A DNA stretch of 64,000 nucleotides from Marivita sp. (GCF_020055675.1 NZ_JAIPUS010000008.1:62001-126000), one strand, 5' to 3'. Counted from the first letter of the stretch, positions 43,789 to 52,510 are shown. Numbers and translations: made by a program. The notes: generated from the sequence alone by a model not told the origin.

Positions 43789-43804
43789 GTATCCGACCGG
43801 ATAC
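43789..43804 (+). promoter_or_regulatory. inverted-repeat operator ahead of the GntR gene
   Basis: GTATCCG-AC-CGGATAC is a perfect palindrome of 7-bp arms, ten bases before the ATG of the FCD-type GntR regulator, a likely autoregulatory operator. It also argues for starting translation at 43814 and not at an upstream TTG. Confidence 0.6.
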
Positions 43805-43813
43805 GAGCACGGG

Positions 43814-44458
43814 ATGGCCCCCGACACCTCCCTTTCCAGCGGCGAAACCGCCTATGCCAGCCTGATCGCCGCGCTGCGCAACGGAGATTTCGCACCCGGT
43901 GACCGTTTGCGCGAAGAGGACGTTGCCAAACGGCTCGACCTGTCCCGAACCCCGGTGCGCGAAGCACTCAGGCGGCTCGAAACCGCAGGTGTCATCGAAC
44001 ACCGCCCGCGTATCGGCGCGGTGATCCGCAAACTGTCACAAACCGAAATCGTGGAACTTTACGAGATGCGGATCGTGCTCGAACGCACGGCGGCGCGGAT
44101 GGCCGCGCAGCACGGATCCGAGGCCGAATTCGACGCGCTGGAGGAAATGAATGCCCGGCTGGAGGCGGCCAGGCAGACTCCGACCCTTGGCGCCGCGATC
44201 AATCAGGACTTTCACGCGGCGCTCTACCGTGCGGCCCGCAACAGGTTTCTGTTGTCCTCCGCCGACGCGATCAACACTGCCCTGATCCTCTTGGGTCCCA
44301 CCACCTATCACGACCCGGAGCGCGTGCGGATCGTGGTGATGCAACATGCCGATGTGATCACCGCCCTGCGCCAGCGCGACGGCGATATGGCCGCAAGCGC
44401 CGCAGAGGCGCATCTGCAAACGTCGCTGCGCTACCGGCTCAAGGGGCTGTCCTCGTGA
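43814..44458 (+). CDS. GntR-family transcriptional regulator, FCD domain
   Basis: The 214-residue regulator has an N-terminal winged helix (LIAALRNGDFAPGDRLREEDVAKRLDLSRTPVREALRRLETAGVI in parts) and a C-terminal all-helical FCD ligand domain with conserved ELYEMRIVLERTAARMAA, NQDFHAALYRAARNRFL and VVMQHADVITAL. FadR-like members respond to organic acids. The binding palindrome immediately upstream and the location between an AEC transporter and an AbrB-family protein suggest control of those genes. The start overlaps nothing; its stop overlaps the AbrB gene by four bases (GTGA). Confidence 0.9.
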   Translation: MAPDTSLSSGETAYASLIAALRNGDFAPGDRLREEDVAKRLDLSRTPVREALRRLETAGVIEHRPRIGAVIRKLSQTEIVELYEMRIVLERTAARMAAQHGSEAEFDALEEMNARLEAARQTPTLGAAINQDFHAALYRAARNRFLLSSADAINTALILLGPTTYHDPERVRIVVMQHADVITALRQRDGDMAASAAEAHLQTSLRYRLKGLSS

Positions 44459-45480
44459 GGGAGGTTCTGCTTGCTTTCGCGGTCGCCGGGTGCGGTGTGG
44501 TTGTGTTCAAGATACTCCACCTGCCACTTCCATGGTTGCTGGGACCGATGTCGGCCTGTCTTGTGGCCGCCCTTGCCGGGGTGCCAATGCGCGGCCTGAA
44601 AACGCTGAACGACTCCATGCGCACGATACTTGGCGTCGCGGTGGGCGCCACACTGACTCCCGCGGTTCTGGCAACCTTTCCGGCGATGTGGCCCACGCTG
44701 TTGCTGATGCCGATCATGGTGGCCTGTATCGGGCTGATCGGCATACCGTATTTCCAACGCTATTGCGGGTATGACTTCCCGACCGCCTATTACGCGACCA
44801 TGCCCGGCGGGCTCCAGGACATGATCATTTTCGGCGAAGAGGCCGGCGCGAATGTCAAATCCGTCAGCCTGATCCACGCGACACGGGTCATGGTGATTGT
44901 CTTTGCCCTGCCGTTTCTGCTGATCGGCATATGGGACGCCGACCTGTCGAACCCGCCCGGCACGCCAGCCTCGGGCGTGCCGCTGGATGAAATGGCCCTG
45001 ATGGTCGTATGCGCCTTCGTCGGCTGGCGCGTGGCCGATCGTGTCGGATTGTTCGGCGCGTCGATCCTTGGCCCCATGATCGCCACTGCGGCGGTAACCC
45101 TTGCCGGCGGCCTGCAAAACCGCCCCCCAACCGAGGCGATCTGGGCGGCGCAGTTTTTCATCGGCATGGCAATCGGCACGAAATACGCCGGAATCACCTT
45201 CGCCGAAGTCCGCAGAGACCTGGTGGCCGGGCTGGGCTTTTGCCTGATCCTGATCATCCTGACCCTCATCTTCGTCGAAGTGATCTATGGCATGGGGTTG
45301 GCCCCGGGCATGGAGACGCTTCTGGCCTTTGCCCCGGGCGGCCAGGCCGAATTGACAGTCCTGGCATTGATTGTCGGAGCAGACGTGGCCTTTGTCGTGG
45401 CACACCACGTGCTGCGCATCGTCGTCGTGATACTCGGTGCCCCCATAGCCGCACGGCTCTTCAGCCAACGCTTCGACTAG
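44455..45480 (+). CDS. AbrB-family membrane protein (ammonia monooxygenase-like/PF05145)
   Basis: A 341-residue membrane protein of about ten helices with a two-fold repeat: the LPWLLGPMSACLVAALAG motif near the N-terminus and its counterpart GLFGASILGPMIATAAVTLAGG in the middle, plus YATMPGGLQDM and AFAPGGQAELTVLAL, which are repeat equivalents. It is annotated in many genomes as AbrB regulator or ammonia monooxygenase, but it is a transporter-like membrane protein and has no AbrB DNA-binding domain. GTG start at 44455 overlaps the GntR stop. Substrate unknown, probably regulated by the adjacent GntR. Confidence 0.85.
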   Translation: MREVLLAFAVAGCGVVVFKILHLPLPWLLGPMSACLVAALAGVPMRGLKTLNDSMRTILGVAVGATLTPAVLATFPAMWPTLLLMPIMVACIGLIGIPYFQRYCGYDFPTAYYATMPGGLQDMIIFGEEAGANVKSVSLIHATRVMVIVFALPFLLIGIWDADLSNPPGTPASGVPLDEMALMVVCAFVGWRVADRVGLFGASILGPMIATAAVTLAGGLQNRPPTEAIWAAQFFIGMAIGTKYAGITFAEVRRDLVAGLGFCLILIILTLIFVEVIYGMGLAPGMETLLAFAPGGQAELTVLALIVGADVAFVVAHHVLRIVVVILGAPIAARLFSQRFD

Positions 45481-45522
45481 GGTCCGCAATTCATGGGGTC
45501 CGTCGGTCTCTTCCAGAGAGTA

Positions 45523-45609
45523 TGGTGCGGTCGAGAAGACTCGAACTTCCACGGGTGTTACCCCACAGCGACCTCAACGCTGCGCGTCTACCAATTCCGC
45601 CACGACCGC
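45523..45609 (-). tRNA. tRNA-Leu (anticodon GAG)
   Basis: The minus strand reads GCGGTCGTGGCGGAATTGG..., anticodon loop TTGAGGT with GAG, a long variable arm, T-loop AGTTCGAGTCT and the 3' acceptor strand CGACCGC-A-CCA. Length 87 bases including encoded CCA. Acceptor stem GCGGTCG pairs with CGACCGC. Confidence 0.96.
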
Positions 45610-45679
45610 ACTGTCCCGACTTGGTGATGCGCTCTTTAGCGATCTGCCGCAGGGGGGGCAAGGACAAATTTCGCCGATC

Positions 45680-46171
45680 TCAGGCCTGCATCGGACCAGA
45701 GCGCAGACCCCGCGCCACGCGCCGGATCAAGAGCGCGGCACCCAGCGCGATCACCAGGTAGCCGAGCTGCGCACGCTCCCCGAACAGCATCTCGTTGATG
45801 CGCCTGCCGGGCAGCAAAGTGAATAATCCCGCGATCAGCAGACCGTTCCAGTACAAGCTGCGAAATGCGGCTTCATGGCCAGCGATGTCGCGTCGGATCG
45901 CGGACCGGACACCGATCACCAGCGTGACGCAGGTCAACACCGCGAAGCCATGCAGGATGCCGAAATGGAATGGGCTGGCAAAGCTCGGGATCAGCATGGC
46001 GGACAGGGCCACCGTCGCCATCGCTGTCACCCAGACATGGCCGAGGCGCCTGTGCATGCGGTCCCGGCGCGGGCGGTAGAGCACCACCGGGCCAAGGACG
46101 ATGGATAAAAGCGCGGCGATCACATGGATCTGGATCACGACAGGGGCGGACATCAAGGGGGTGAGCGTCAT
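45680..46171 (-). CDS. DUF2306-type membrane protein
   Basis: The 163-residue product has four hydrophobic helices. HVIAALLSIVLGPVVLYRPRRDRMHRRLGHVWVTAM, FHFGILHGFAVLT, RRDIAGHEAAFRSLYWNGLLIAGLFTLLPGRR in parts are typical DUF2306/cytochrome-b-like sequence with conserved His residues that could bind haem. Function is unknown. It is transcribed away from a LytTR-domain membrane regulator with 96 bases between the starts, suggesting that the pair controls one another. ATG 46171 follows AAGAGGCC; a Met seven residues later is an alternative. Confidence 0.8.
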   Translation of the reverse strand: MTLTPLMSAPVVIQIHVIAALLSIVLGPVVLYRPRRDRMHRRLGHVWVTAMATVALSAMLIPSFASPFHFGILHGFAVLTCVTLVIGVRSAIRRDIAGHEAAFRSLYWNGLLIAGLFTLLPGRRINEMLFGERAQLGYLVIALGAALLIRRVARGLRSGPMQA

Positions 46172-46267
46172 GTTGGCCTCTTGCTGTTTGGTTTTGGATA
46201 CGGCACCACCTGTGCCAAGGGACCGGCTGCACGCCAGACCGGATGCGCCGAACGACGAGAGGGCTTC

Positions 46268-47053
46268 GTGACAGACACCGAATCGCATTCCGCGCTTCGC
46301 GAATGGCGCCTGCACATGGCACATCCGCTGACGCTGACGGCGATTGCAGGGGTGACGGTGATCCTCGCGCTGGTCGGTCCGTTCGGCACCATCACGTCGC
46401 TCAACACCCTTGAGCGGCTGGCCTATTGGCTGCTGCTTGTCGCGGGCGGCTATGCCACCGGCTACAGTCTGAGCCTGGTTTTCCTGCACCGTGCGGACGG
46501 GCTCGGCCGGCATTGGCTGCGCGTGGCACTGGCCGGCGGGTCGACCGGGCTCTGCATGGCCGTGGCGGTGACACTTCTGAACCTGGTCGTCTTCGGCCGT
46601 TTGCCCGGCAAGACGGCGTTCCCCACTTTCGTTGCCACGATCATCGCGATATCCGTGGTGATCATGGCGGTGATCGACACGTTCAGCCGTCACCTCGCTC
46701 CGCGACAGGAGGCCCGCGCGCAAGGCGATGTCACACCTCCGGCGATCCTTGACCGCCTGCCGCTGGACAAGCGCGGTGCGTTGATCGCGCTCTCGGTCGA
46801 GGATCATTACGTCCGGGTGCACACGACGAAAGGCGAAGACATGATCCTGATGCGCCTGGCCGATGCGATCCGCGAGGTCGGCGACACGCAAGGTGACCGG
46901 GTCCATCGTTCGCATTGGGCGGCATTTGATCAGGTCACCGGCGTGACCCGCGATGGCGACCGCGCGCGTCTGCATATGACAAACGGGGCCGACATTCCTG
47001 TCAGCCGCAGCAATATTCCGAAACTGAAACGGGCGGGGCTCTTGCCGCGATAA
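46268..47053 (+). CDS. membrane-anchored LytTR-domain DNA-binding regulator
   Basis: The 261-residue protein has four hydrophobic helices (residues about 18-135) and then a C-terminal LytTR DNA-binding domain (about 160-258: [34 protein letters not shown]...[10 protein letters not shown]). LytTR proteins bind direct repeats and, in the membrane-bound type, are held inactive or active by partner membrane proteins. The divergent DUF2306 gene is an obvious candidate partner or target. The GTG start at 46268 has GAGAGGG upstream; a Met at 46316 would give a shorter form. lipB starts five bases after its stop. Confidence 0.85.
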   Translation: MTDTESHSALREWRLHMAHPLTLTAIAGVTVILALVGPFGTITSLNTLERLAYWLLLVAGGYATGYSLSLVFLHRADGLGRHWLRVALAGGSTGLCMAVAVTLLNLVVFGRLPGKTAFPTFVATIIAISVVIMAVIDTFSRHLAPRQEARAQGDVTPPAILDRLPLDKRGALIALSVEDHYVRVHTTKGEDMILMRLADAIREVGDTQGDRVHRSHWAAFDQVTGVTRDGDRARLHMTNGADIPVSRSNIPKLKRAGLLPR

Positions 47054-47058
47054 CACAT

Positions 47059-47718
47059 ATGGTTGAATGGATCATCGAAGACGGTCTGACGGAATACGAT
47101 CATGCCGTGGCCCTGATGGAGGCCCGCGCGGCCGAGATCGCGTCGGGTACCGCGCCGGAATTGGTATGGCTGGTCGAACATCCCCCGCTCTATACCGGCG
47201 GAACCAGTTCTGATGTTGCCGACCTCCGGGACCCGGACCGCTTTCCCGTTTATGCGACGAAACGCGGCGGGCAGTATACCTATCACGGGCCGGGCCAGCG
47301 GGTGGTCTATGTGATGCTCGATGTCGGCAAACGCGGCCGAGACGTGCGCTGCTTCGTGCAGGATCTCGAACGTTGGGTGATCGCCACGTTGGGCGAGTTT
47401 GGCCTGACCGGACATATCCGCGACGGGCGCGTGGGTGTCTGGATCGATCGGCCAGACAAACCGCGGTTGCCGGATGGCAGACCTGCCGAGGACAAGATCG
47501 CCGCCATCGGCATCCGCCTGCGCAAATGGGTCAGCTTCCACGGGATATCGATCAACGTCGAACCGGAGTTGGAGCATTTCGACGGCATCGTGCCCTGCGG
47601 CATCACGCAATACGGGGTGACCTCTCTGGTCGATCTGGGCATGCCCGTCACGATGGATGACGTCGACGTGGCCCTGCGCCGGTCGTTCGATACGATTTTC
47701 GGGCCCGACCGCGCCTAG
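47059..47718 (+). CDS. lipB: octanoyltransferase (lipoate biosynthesis)
   Basis: The 219-residue enzyme moves octanoyl from acyl carrier protein to lipoyl domains of 2-oxo-acid dehydrogenases, the first step of lipoate synthesis. The signatures are [37 protein letters not shown] and [15 protein letters not shown] with the acyl-thioester Cys. All the catalytic residues (Cys and the Lys in KIAAIG) are present. The start ATG lies five bases after the LytTR stop, so the two may share a transcript despite unrelated functions. Confidence 0.96.
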   Translation: MVEWIIEDGLTEYDHAVALMEARAAEIASGTAPELVWLVEHPPLYTGGTSSDVADLRDPDRFPVYATKRGGQYTYHGPGQRVVYVMLDVGKRGRDVRCFVQDLERWVIATLGEFGLTGHIRDGRVGVWIDRPDKPRLPDGRPAEDKIAAIGIRLRKWVSFHGISINVEPELEHFDGIVPCGITQYGVTSLVDLGMPVTMDDVDVALRRSFDTIFGPDRA

Positions 47719-48091
47719 TATGTGAACCGATCACTCCTTCGAAACAGCGTTGAAGATGCGATTCGCGAAAAACTTCGCGTCCGGCAAAGCGGGCTTGGCG
47801 GTTTTCGCACAGTCCCCGCTGCGTGGTCTTGACTGCGGCTTGAACGCGGAAGGACTGTTCCTGCGCTCCCGGCCATTGCAGGACGGGACTCCCGCCGTGC
47901 TGAGGGGGCCGATTCATCGGGCCCGCGTCCGGGTCACAAGCGCGTCCATCCGGACAAACTGCGACAATAAAGTTTGATCTGCGTCAAATACATCCGTTGC
48001 CGCCACCGGTCACACATTCTAAAACGTCGGTGAGAGAAATGCGCTTGGCGAGGCCTTGTGCCATTTCATTGGGAACCAGCAGGAGGCAGAT
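47719..48091. other. lipB-ctaD intergenic region
   Basis: A 373-base stretch without a convincing gene. It contains an FnrL box and, near 48050-48090, the ctaD ribosome-binding site GGAGG. A frame from 47750 to 47977 was judged not to be a gene: it overlaps the regulatory site and has no ribosome-binding site. Confidence 0.5.
47973..47986 (+). promoter_or_regulatory. FnrL/FNR box upstream of ctaD
   Basis: TTGATCTGCGTCAA fits the TTGAT-N4-GTCAA form of the FnrL site used in Rhodobacteraceae. It is 106 bases ahead of the ctaD ATG. Oxygen-dependent control of the oxidase, or of a promoter upstream of it, is likely. Confidence 0.7.
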
Positions 48092-49765
48092 ATGGCAGAC
48101 GCCGCCATTCACGGCCACGAGCATGAGGACGAGCGCGGGTTTTTCACGCGTTGGTTCATGTCCACGAACCACAAGGACATCGGGATTCTGTACCTGATCG
48201 TCGCCGGTCTCGCGGGCTTCATCTCGGTGGCATTCACAGTCTACATGCGCATGGAGCTGATGAACCCCGGTGTTCAATACATGTGTATGGAGGGCGCCCG
48301 ATTCACCGCAGCGGCGGTCGGCGATTGTACCCCCAACGGGCATCTATGGAACGTGCTGATCACGGCCCACGGCATCCTGATGATGTTTTTCGTGGTGATC
48401 CCGGCGCTGTTCGGCGGGTTTGGCAATTACTTCATGCCCTTGCAGATCGGCGCGCCGGACATGGCGTTTCCGCGTCTGAACAACCTGTCGTTCTGGTTGT
48501 TCGTGGCCGGCACCACCCTGGCGATCTGCTCGGTCTTTGCGCCGGGCGGCAACGGGCAGCTCGGCTCCGGCGTGGGCTGGGTCCTGTACCCGCCGCTTTC
48601 GGTCAACGAAGGCGGGATGTCGATGGACCTCGCGATTTTTGCTGTGCACGTGTCGGGTGCGTCCTCGATCCTCGGGGCGATCAACGTGATCACCACCTTC
48701 CTGAACATGCGCGCACCGGGGATGACCCTGTTCAAGGTGCCGCTCTTTGCATGGTCGATCTTCGTCACAGCCTGGCTGATCCTTCTGGCGCTGCCGGTTC
48801 TGGCGGGTGCGATCACCATGCTGCTCACCGACCGCAACTTCGGCACGACCTTCTTCGACCCCGCAGGCGGTGGTGACCCGGTTCTCTACCAGCACATCCT
48901 GTGGTTCTTTGGCCACCCTGAGGTCTACATCGTGATCCTGCCCGCGTTCGGCATCATCAGCCATGTCATCGCAACGTTCAGCCGCAAGCCGATCTTCGGT
49001 TACCTGCCGATGGTCTGGGCGATCATCGCGATCGGCGCCCTGGGCTTCGTCGTGTGGGCACACCACATGTACACCGTCGGCATGTCGCTGACCCAGCAGA
49101 GCTATTTCATGCTGGCAACGATGGTCATCGCGGTGCCGACAGGGGTCAAGATCTTTTCGTGGATTGCCACCATGTGGGGCGGCTCGATCGAGTTCAAGAC
49201 GCCGATGCTCTGGGCCTTCGGGTTCCTGTTCCTGTTCACCGTCGGTGGCGTGACGGGCATTGTCCTGAGCCAGGCCGCCGTGGACCGCGCCTACCATGAT
49301 ACCTACTATGTCGTGGCGCACTTCCACTACGTGATGAGCCTTGGGGCCGTGTTCGGCATCTTCGCGGGGATCTACTTCTACTTCCCCAAGATGACCGGCA
49401 AGATGTATCCCGAATGGGCCGGCAAGCTGCACTTCTGGACGTTCTTCATCGGTGCGAACCTGACGTTCTTCCCGCAGCACTTCCTGGGCCGTCAGGGCAT
49501 GCCACGCCGCTATATCGACTATCCCGAGGCCTTCGCCTTCTGGAACTACGTGTCGAGCTGGGGTGCGTTCCTGTCCTTCGCGTCGTTCCTGTTCTTCATC
49601 GGCGTCATCGCCTGGAGCCTTGCCAAGGGCCGTGCCGAGACCGCGAAGAACCCTTGGAACGAATACGCGGATACCTTGGAATGGACCCTTACTTCGCCGC
49701 CGCCCGAGCACACGTTCGAGCAGCTCCCGAAGCGGGAAGACTGGGAAAAGGCCCACGCGCATTAA
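48092..49765 (+). CDS. ctaD: cytochrome c oxidase subunit I (aa3-type)
   Basis: A 557-residue haem-copper oxidase core subunit with 12 helices. Haem/CuB-site regions are visible: [28 protein letters not shown] (CuB His-Glu-Val-Tyr), HHMYTVG and [14 protein letters not shown]; the D-channel entrance ([21 protein letters not shown]) is also intact. It reduces oxygen and pumps protons as subunit I of the aa3 oxidase; the other cta genes are not adjacent. ATG 48092 has GGAGG seven bases upstream. A strong terminator follows the stop, so it is monocistronic. Confidence 0.98.
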   Translation: MADAAIHGHEHEDERGFFTRWFMSTNHKDIGILYLIVAGLAGFISVAFTVYMRMELMNPGVQYMCMEGARFTAAAVGDCTPNGHLWNVLITAHGILMMFFVVIPALFGGFGNYFMPLQIGAPDMAFPRLNNLSFWLFVAGTTLAICSVFAPGGNGQLGSGVGWVLYPPLSVNEGGMSMDLAIFAVHVSGASSILGAINVITTFLNMRAPGMTLFKVPLFAWSIFVTAWLILLALPVLAGAITMLLTDRNFGTTFFDPAGGGDPVLYQHILWFFGHPEVYIVILPAFGIISHVIATFSRKPIFGYLPMVWAIIAIGALGFVVWAHHMYTVGMSLTQQSYFMLATMVIAVPTGVKIFSWIATMWGGSIEFKTPMLWAFGFLFLFTVGGVTGIVLSQAAVDRAYHDTYYVVAHFHYVMSLGAVFGIFAGIYFYFPKMTGKMYPEWAGKLHFWTFFIGANLTFFPQHFLGRQGMPRRYIDYPEAFAFWNYVSSWGAFLSFASFLFFIGVIAWSLAKGRAETAKNPWNEYADTLEWTLTSPPPEHTFEQLPKREDWEKAHAH

Positions 49766-49785
49766 GCGCTGTGTGATCCGAAAAG

Positions 49786-49815
49786 AATGGCCCCGGCGGA
49801 AACGCCGGGGCCATT
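49786..49815 (+). terminator. rho-independent terminator of ctaD
   Basis: AATGGCCCCGGCG (49786-49798) and CGCCGGGGCCATT (49803-49815) form a perfect 13-bp stem with GAAA loop, followed by TTGC. It separates ctaD from the ccdAB pair. Confidence 0.9.
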
Positions 49816-49824
49816 TGCTATAAA

Positions 49825-49848
49825 ACCTACCGTTGTTGGCAGGTAGGT
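49825..49848 (+). promoter_or_regulatory. inverted-repeat operator of ccdAB
   Basis: ACCTACC (49825-49831) and GGTAGGT (49842-49848) are perfect 7-bp inverted arms with a ten-base spacer. It lies 35-58 bases before the antitoxin ATG. CcdA/CcdB complexes repress their own promoter, so this is a plausible operator. Confidence 0.6.
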
Positions 49849-49882
49849 TATACGGTATTCAATCGGGCAAAGGAGACCCCCG

Positions 49883-50104
49883 ATGCCGCGTAAATCCACC
49901 AGTCTCAGCCTTGATGCCGACCTCATCGCCCGCGCCAAGAACGCCGGGGTGAACCTGTCCCGCGCCGCCGAAGCGGGGATCAAGGAACAGCTTCGCCAGG
50001 CTGAAGCCAACCGCTGGGAAGAGGAAAACAAGGACGCCATCCAGGCCTATAATCGCCGGGTCGAAGACGAAGGCTTGCCCCTCGACGCCTATCGGAAGTG
50101 GTAG
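49883..50104 (+). CDS. ccdA: CcdA-type antitoxin
   Basis: The 73-residue antitoxin has an N-terminal ribbon-helix-helix DNA-binding part (STSLSLDADLIARAKNAGVNLSRAAEAGIKEQL in outline) and a C-terminal toxin-wrapping segment WEEENKDAIQAYNRRVEDEGLPLDAYRKW (key residues W-N-A-Y-N-V-E-G-L-W). It neutralises CcdB and represses the operon. It is followed two bases later by ccdB. GGAG six to eight bases upstream is a good ribosome-binding site. Confidence 0.92.
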   Translation: MPRKSTSLSLDADLIARAKNAGVNLSRAAEAGIKEQLRQAEANRWEEENKDAIQAYNRRVEDEGLPLDAYRKW

Positions 50105-50106
50105 GC

Positions 50107-50406
50107 ATGGCACGGCAATATGATGTCTATCGAACGTCCAACGACACCTATGTGCTTGTCCTGCAAAGCGACACTTTCGAGAGCCTTGCCACCCGCGTCG
50201 TTGCGAGACTGGTGTCGGAAAACTGGCCCGAGCCACCGCTCAACAACCTGAGTCCGAAGCTGACCTTGGGCGATGTGACTTTGCGATTGCAAGCAACCGA
50301 ATTGGCAACCCTGACGAAGAAAGAACTTGGGACACGACTGGGCTCGGCGTCTCATCAGCGCGACGACATCATCCGTGCGACGGATCTTCTGCTGACAGGA
50401 TACTAA
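50107..50406 (+). CDS. ccdB: CcdB-type gyrase-poisoning toxin
   Basis: The 99-residue toxin reads RQYDVYRTSNDTYVLVLQSDTFESLATRVVARLV at its start, the CcdB beta-sheet region. The C-terminal helix of F-plasmid CcdB, whose last residues (W-G-I) contact gyrase, is different here (TDLLLTGY), so gyrase poisoning is not certain. Family members trap the GyrA-DNA complex. ATG 50107 is chosen because it follows the ccdA TAG by two bases; an earlier frame begins inside ccdA. Whether the module is active is unknown. Confidence 0.86.
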   Translation: MARQYDVYRTSNDTYVLVLQSDTFESLATRVVARLVSENWPEPPLNNLSPKLTLGDVTLRLQATELATLTKKELGTRLGSASHQRDDIIRATDLLLTGY

Positions 50407-50413
50407 ACGAACC

Positions 50414-50905
50414 ATGCCGTATACATGGACCGACACCTCGCAGGACCATCAGGAACTGCGCCTCTGGCCGCACCAATCCCTGCCTGCGCATGGGTTCGCG
50501 GCGACGATTCTGGGCATCTTTACCCTGTCGACGATCCCGCTCTACGGGCTGCTTGGCACGGTTGCGCTTTGGGGGATTCTGCCGTTCATGCTTCTGGCGC
50601 TCGGGGCGATGTGGTACGCGCTGCGGCGCAACGAGCGCGACCTGCAAATCCTCGAAGTGCTGACGCTCACCACCGACACCCTGCACCTGACACGACAGAC
50701 ACGCACCAGCGATCCGCTGGAGTGGCAGTGCAACCCCTATTGGACCAAGGTGAACATGCACCACAAGGGCGGCCCCGTGCCGCATTACGTCACGTTGTCC
50801 GGTTCCGGGCGCGAGGTTGAGATCGGCGCGTTTCTGAGCGAAGACGAACGCAAAGCGCTCTACGGGGAACTGAGTGACAAGCTCCGCCGTATTGTCCAAC
50901 CCTGA
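50414..50905 (+). CDS. DUF2244 family membrane protein
   Basis: The 163-residue protein has an N-terminal beta-rich part (QELRLWPHQSLPAHGFAA), two adjacent helices (LGIFTLSTIPLYGLLGTVALWGILPFMLLALGAMW) and a soluble C-terminal domain with PLEWQCNPYWTKVNMH and GREVEIGAFLSEDERKALYGEL, the DUF2244 pattern. Function unknown; in several alphaproteobacteria it follows cytochrome-oxidase genes. Here ccdAB lies between it and ctaD, with only seven bases from the toxin stop to its ATG, so it may be transcribed from the ccd promoter. Confidence 0.84.
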   Translation: MPYTWTDTSQDHQELRLWPHQSLPAHGFAATILGIFTLSTIPLYGLLGTVALWGILPFMLLALGAMWYALRRNERDLQILEVLTLTTDTLHLTRQTRTSDPLEWQCNPYWTKVNMHHKGGPVPHYVTLSGSGREVEIGAFLSEDERKALYGELSDKLRRIVQP

Positions 50906-50916
50906 GCCGAGGCGTC

Positions 50917-51813
50917 ATGGCACAAGTCCCCGCCGTTCCCAAACTCACCCGCGCCTGGCATCTGCTGCGAACCCGTCTCGCGGGTGACACCGCCCCGGCA
51001 ACAGGCCTGGCAGCATCCGAACGCGCTGCTGTGTCATTGCGCACCGCGGACACCCCGCGCAAGACGGCAGAGCATGTCATGTTCCTCATCCCGTTGGTTA
51101 GCGCGCATCACGTTGGCGACTGGCAGTCCGTCACGGCACGCCTCCGGACCACGCTGGACAGCTTCACGGCACAAGACAATCCCAATTGGCGGGCGGTGGT
51201 CTGCTGTCAGAACCAGCCGGATCTGCCAGACGATCCACGCATCAGCTACCTGCCCTTTGACGACCCCGCTCCGGGCAATGACAAATGGCGCAAGCTGCGC
51301 GTGCTGGCCGAGGCACTGTCACGCCTGGCCGACCGGCCCGGCTATGTCATGTCCTTCGATGCGGACGATCTGCTTGGGCAAGGCACGGTGACAGAGATGC
51401 TGGCGCGACAGGCGGCGGGGGGGTACCTCGTGCGTTCAGGGCTCGTGATGGATGCCGCAACCGGCGATATCGCGCGCGCAGATCGCCCTGGCTTGACCAC
51501 GCCCCTCCGCAAACCATTCTGGAAACTCTGCGGCAGTTGCGCTGCGCTCTACCACGACCCGGCAAACCCCGCCTCGACCCGATTTATCGCCGAGATGACC
51601 CAGCATGAACACCGCATGTTTCCGTACCTTGCGACATTGGCGGGACAAAGGCTCGACCCTCTGCATCGGCCGTCCGTGCTATATATGCTCAATCACGGCG
51701 AAAACTTCGGCGCACGCCGCGGGCGCGTCGGCTACAAGACGCGATTCGTGCAGCGCTACAGGATTACCGACCCCGACAGGCTGAGAACCATCCGCCAGGA
51801 GTTCCCGATCTGA
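50917..51813 (+). CDS. glycosyltransferase, GT-A fold (galactosyltransferase-like)
   Basis: The 298-residue cytoplasmic protein reads like a family 2 or galactosyltransferase-type enzyme: an N-terminal Rossmann-like half (MFLIPLVSAHHVGDWQSVTARLRTTLDSFTAQD in outline), then the nucleotide-sugar motif MSFDADDLLGQG with DXD, and RPGLTTPLRKPFWKLCGSCAALY. No membrane helix is present. It would add a sugar to an unknown acceptor. It starts 11 bases after the DUF2244 stop and ends before yqeY on the other strand. A DXD in context is the main support. Confidence 0.75.
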   Translation: MAQVPAVPKLTRAWHLLRTRLAGDTAPATGLAASERAAVSLRTADTPRKTAEHVMFLIPLVSAHHVGDWQSVTARLRTTLDSFTAQDNPNWRAVVCCQNQPDLPDDPRISYLPFDDPAPGNDKWRKLRVLAEALSRLADRPGYVMSFDADDLLGQGTVTEMLARQAAGGYLVRSGLVMDAATGDIARADRPGLTTPLRKPFWKLCGSCAALYHDPANPASTRFIAEMTQHEHRMFPYLATLAGQRLDPLHRPSVLYMLNHGENFGARRGRVGYKTRFVQRYRITDPDRLRTIRQEFPI

Positions 51814-51867
51814 CACCCGGCGACGAGGCGACATCGCCTCGTTCCGTTTCCATCACCTGAAACGCGC

Positions 51868-52332
51868 CTAGAGGTTCGAAAGCCGGTCCTTGACCATCGG
51901 CCCTGCGGCACCGAAATCCATCTGACCGGAATACTTGGCCTTCAACGCGCCCATGACCCGCCCCATATCGCGGATCGAGGACGCGCCGGTGTCGACCAGT
52001 GCTTTGTCAACCGCCTTGGCCACCTCGTCTTTCGACAGCTTGCGTGGAAGGAATTCCTCGATCACCTCGATCTCGGACTGTTCCCGCTCGGCAAGATCAA
52101 GCCGCCCGCCCTCTTCATAGGTCTTGGCCGTGTCCTTGCGCTGCTTCACCATCTTGTCGAGGATGCCAAGCACCTCGTCATCCCCGACGCCCTGTTCATT
52201 CCCGTCTCCGCGCAGGGCAATATCGCGATCCTTGATCGCCGCATTGACAAGACGCAGTGTCGAAAGCCGTGCGCTGTCTTTTTCGCGCATGGCCTGCTTG
52301 ATGGACGTGTTGATCCGATTGCGAAGGTCCAT
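51868..52332 (-). CDS. yqeY: GatB/YqeY domain-containing protein
   Basis: The 154-residue protein matches the YqeY family: LRNRINTSIKQAMREKDSARLSTLRLVNAAIKDRDIALR in outline, an acidic middle, IEVIEEFLPRKLSKDEV and the C-terminal GRVMGALKAKYSGQMDFGAAGPMVKDRL. YqeY-like domains are the helical tRNA-binding tail of GatB; the free-standing form may function in tRNA amidation or quality control. It is divergent from carA with a shared 178-base promoter region. Function is not established. Confidence 0.92.
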   Translation of the reverse strand: MDLRNRINTSIKQAMREKDSARLSTLRLVNAAIKDRDIALRGDGNEQGVGDDEVLGILDKMVKQRKDTAKTYEEGGRLDLAEREQSEIEVIEEFLPRKLSKDEVAKAVDKALVDTGASSIRDMGRVMGALKAKYSGQMDFGAAGPMVKDRLSNL

Positions 52333-52415
52333 GAGTTCTATCCCGTGTTTGACCGAGCGCGGACATTAAGCGAGGTTCGCGGCAGAGGCAAGTCAGGACG
52401 AAGCATATTAACCCT

Positions 52416-52444
52416 TTGATATAAAACAATATCACAAATATGCG
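52416..52444 (+). promoter_or_regulatory. candidate carA promoter with imperfect palindrome
   Basis: TTGATA (52416-52421) and TATGCG (52439-52444) are 17 bases apart in an AT-rich stretch. The sequence TGATAT-AAAACA-ATATCA (52417-52434) is an inverted repeat overlapping it and could be an operator. The opposite strand drives yqeY. Confidence 0.45.
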
Positions 52445-52510
52445 CATGGCTTGACCGCAAGACACCACCCCCGTAGTTTCCGATTGATCCAGCCGCACCG
52501 GAGTCGCGCC

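Noticed and set aside
47750-47977. 75-codon frame upstream of ctaD
   Set aside because: It runs into the FnrL box, lacks a start signal and has no recognisable motif.
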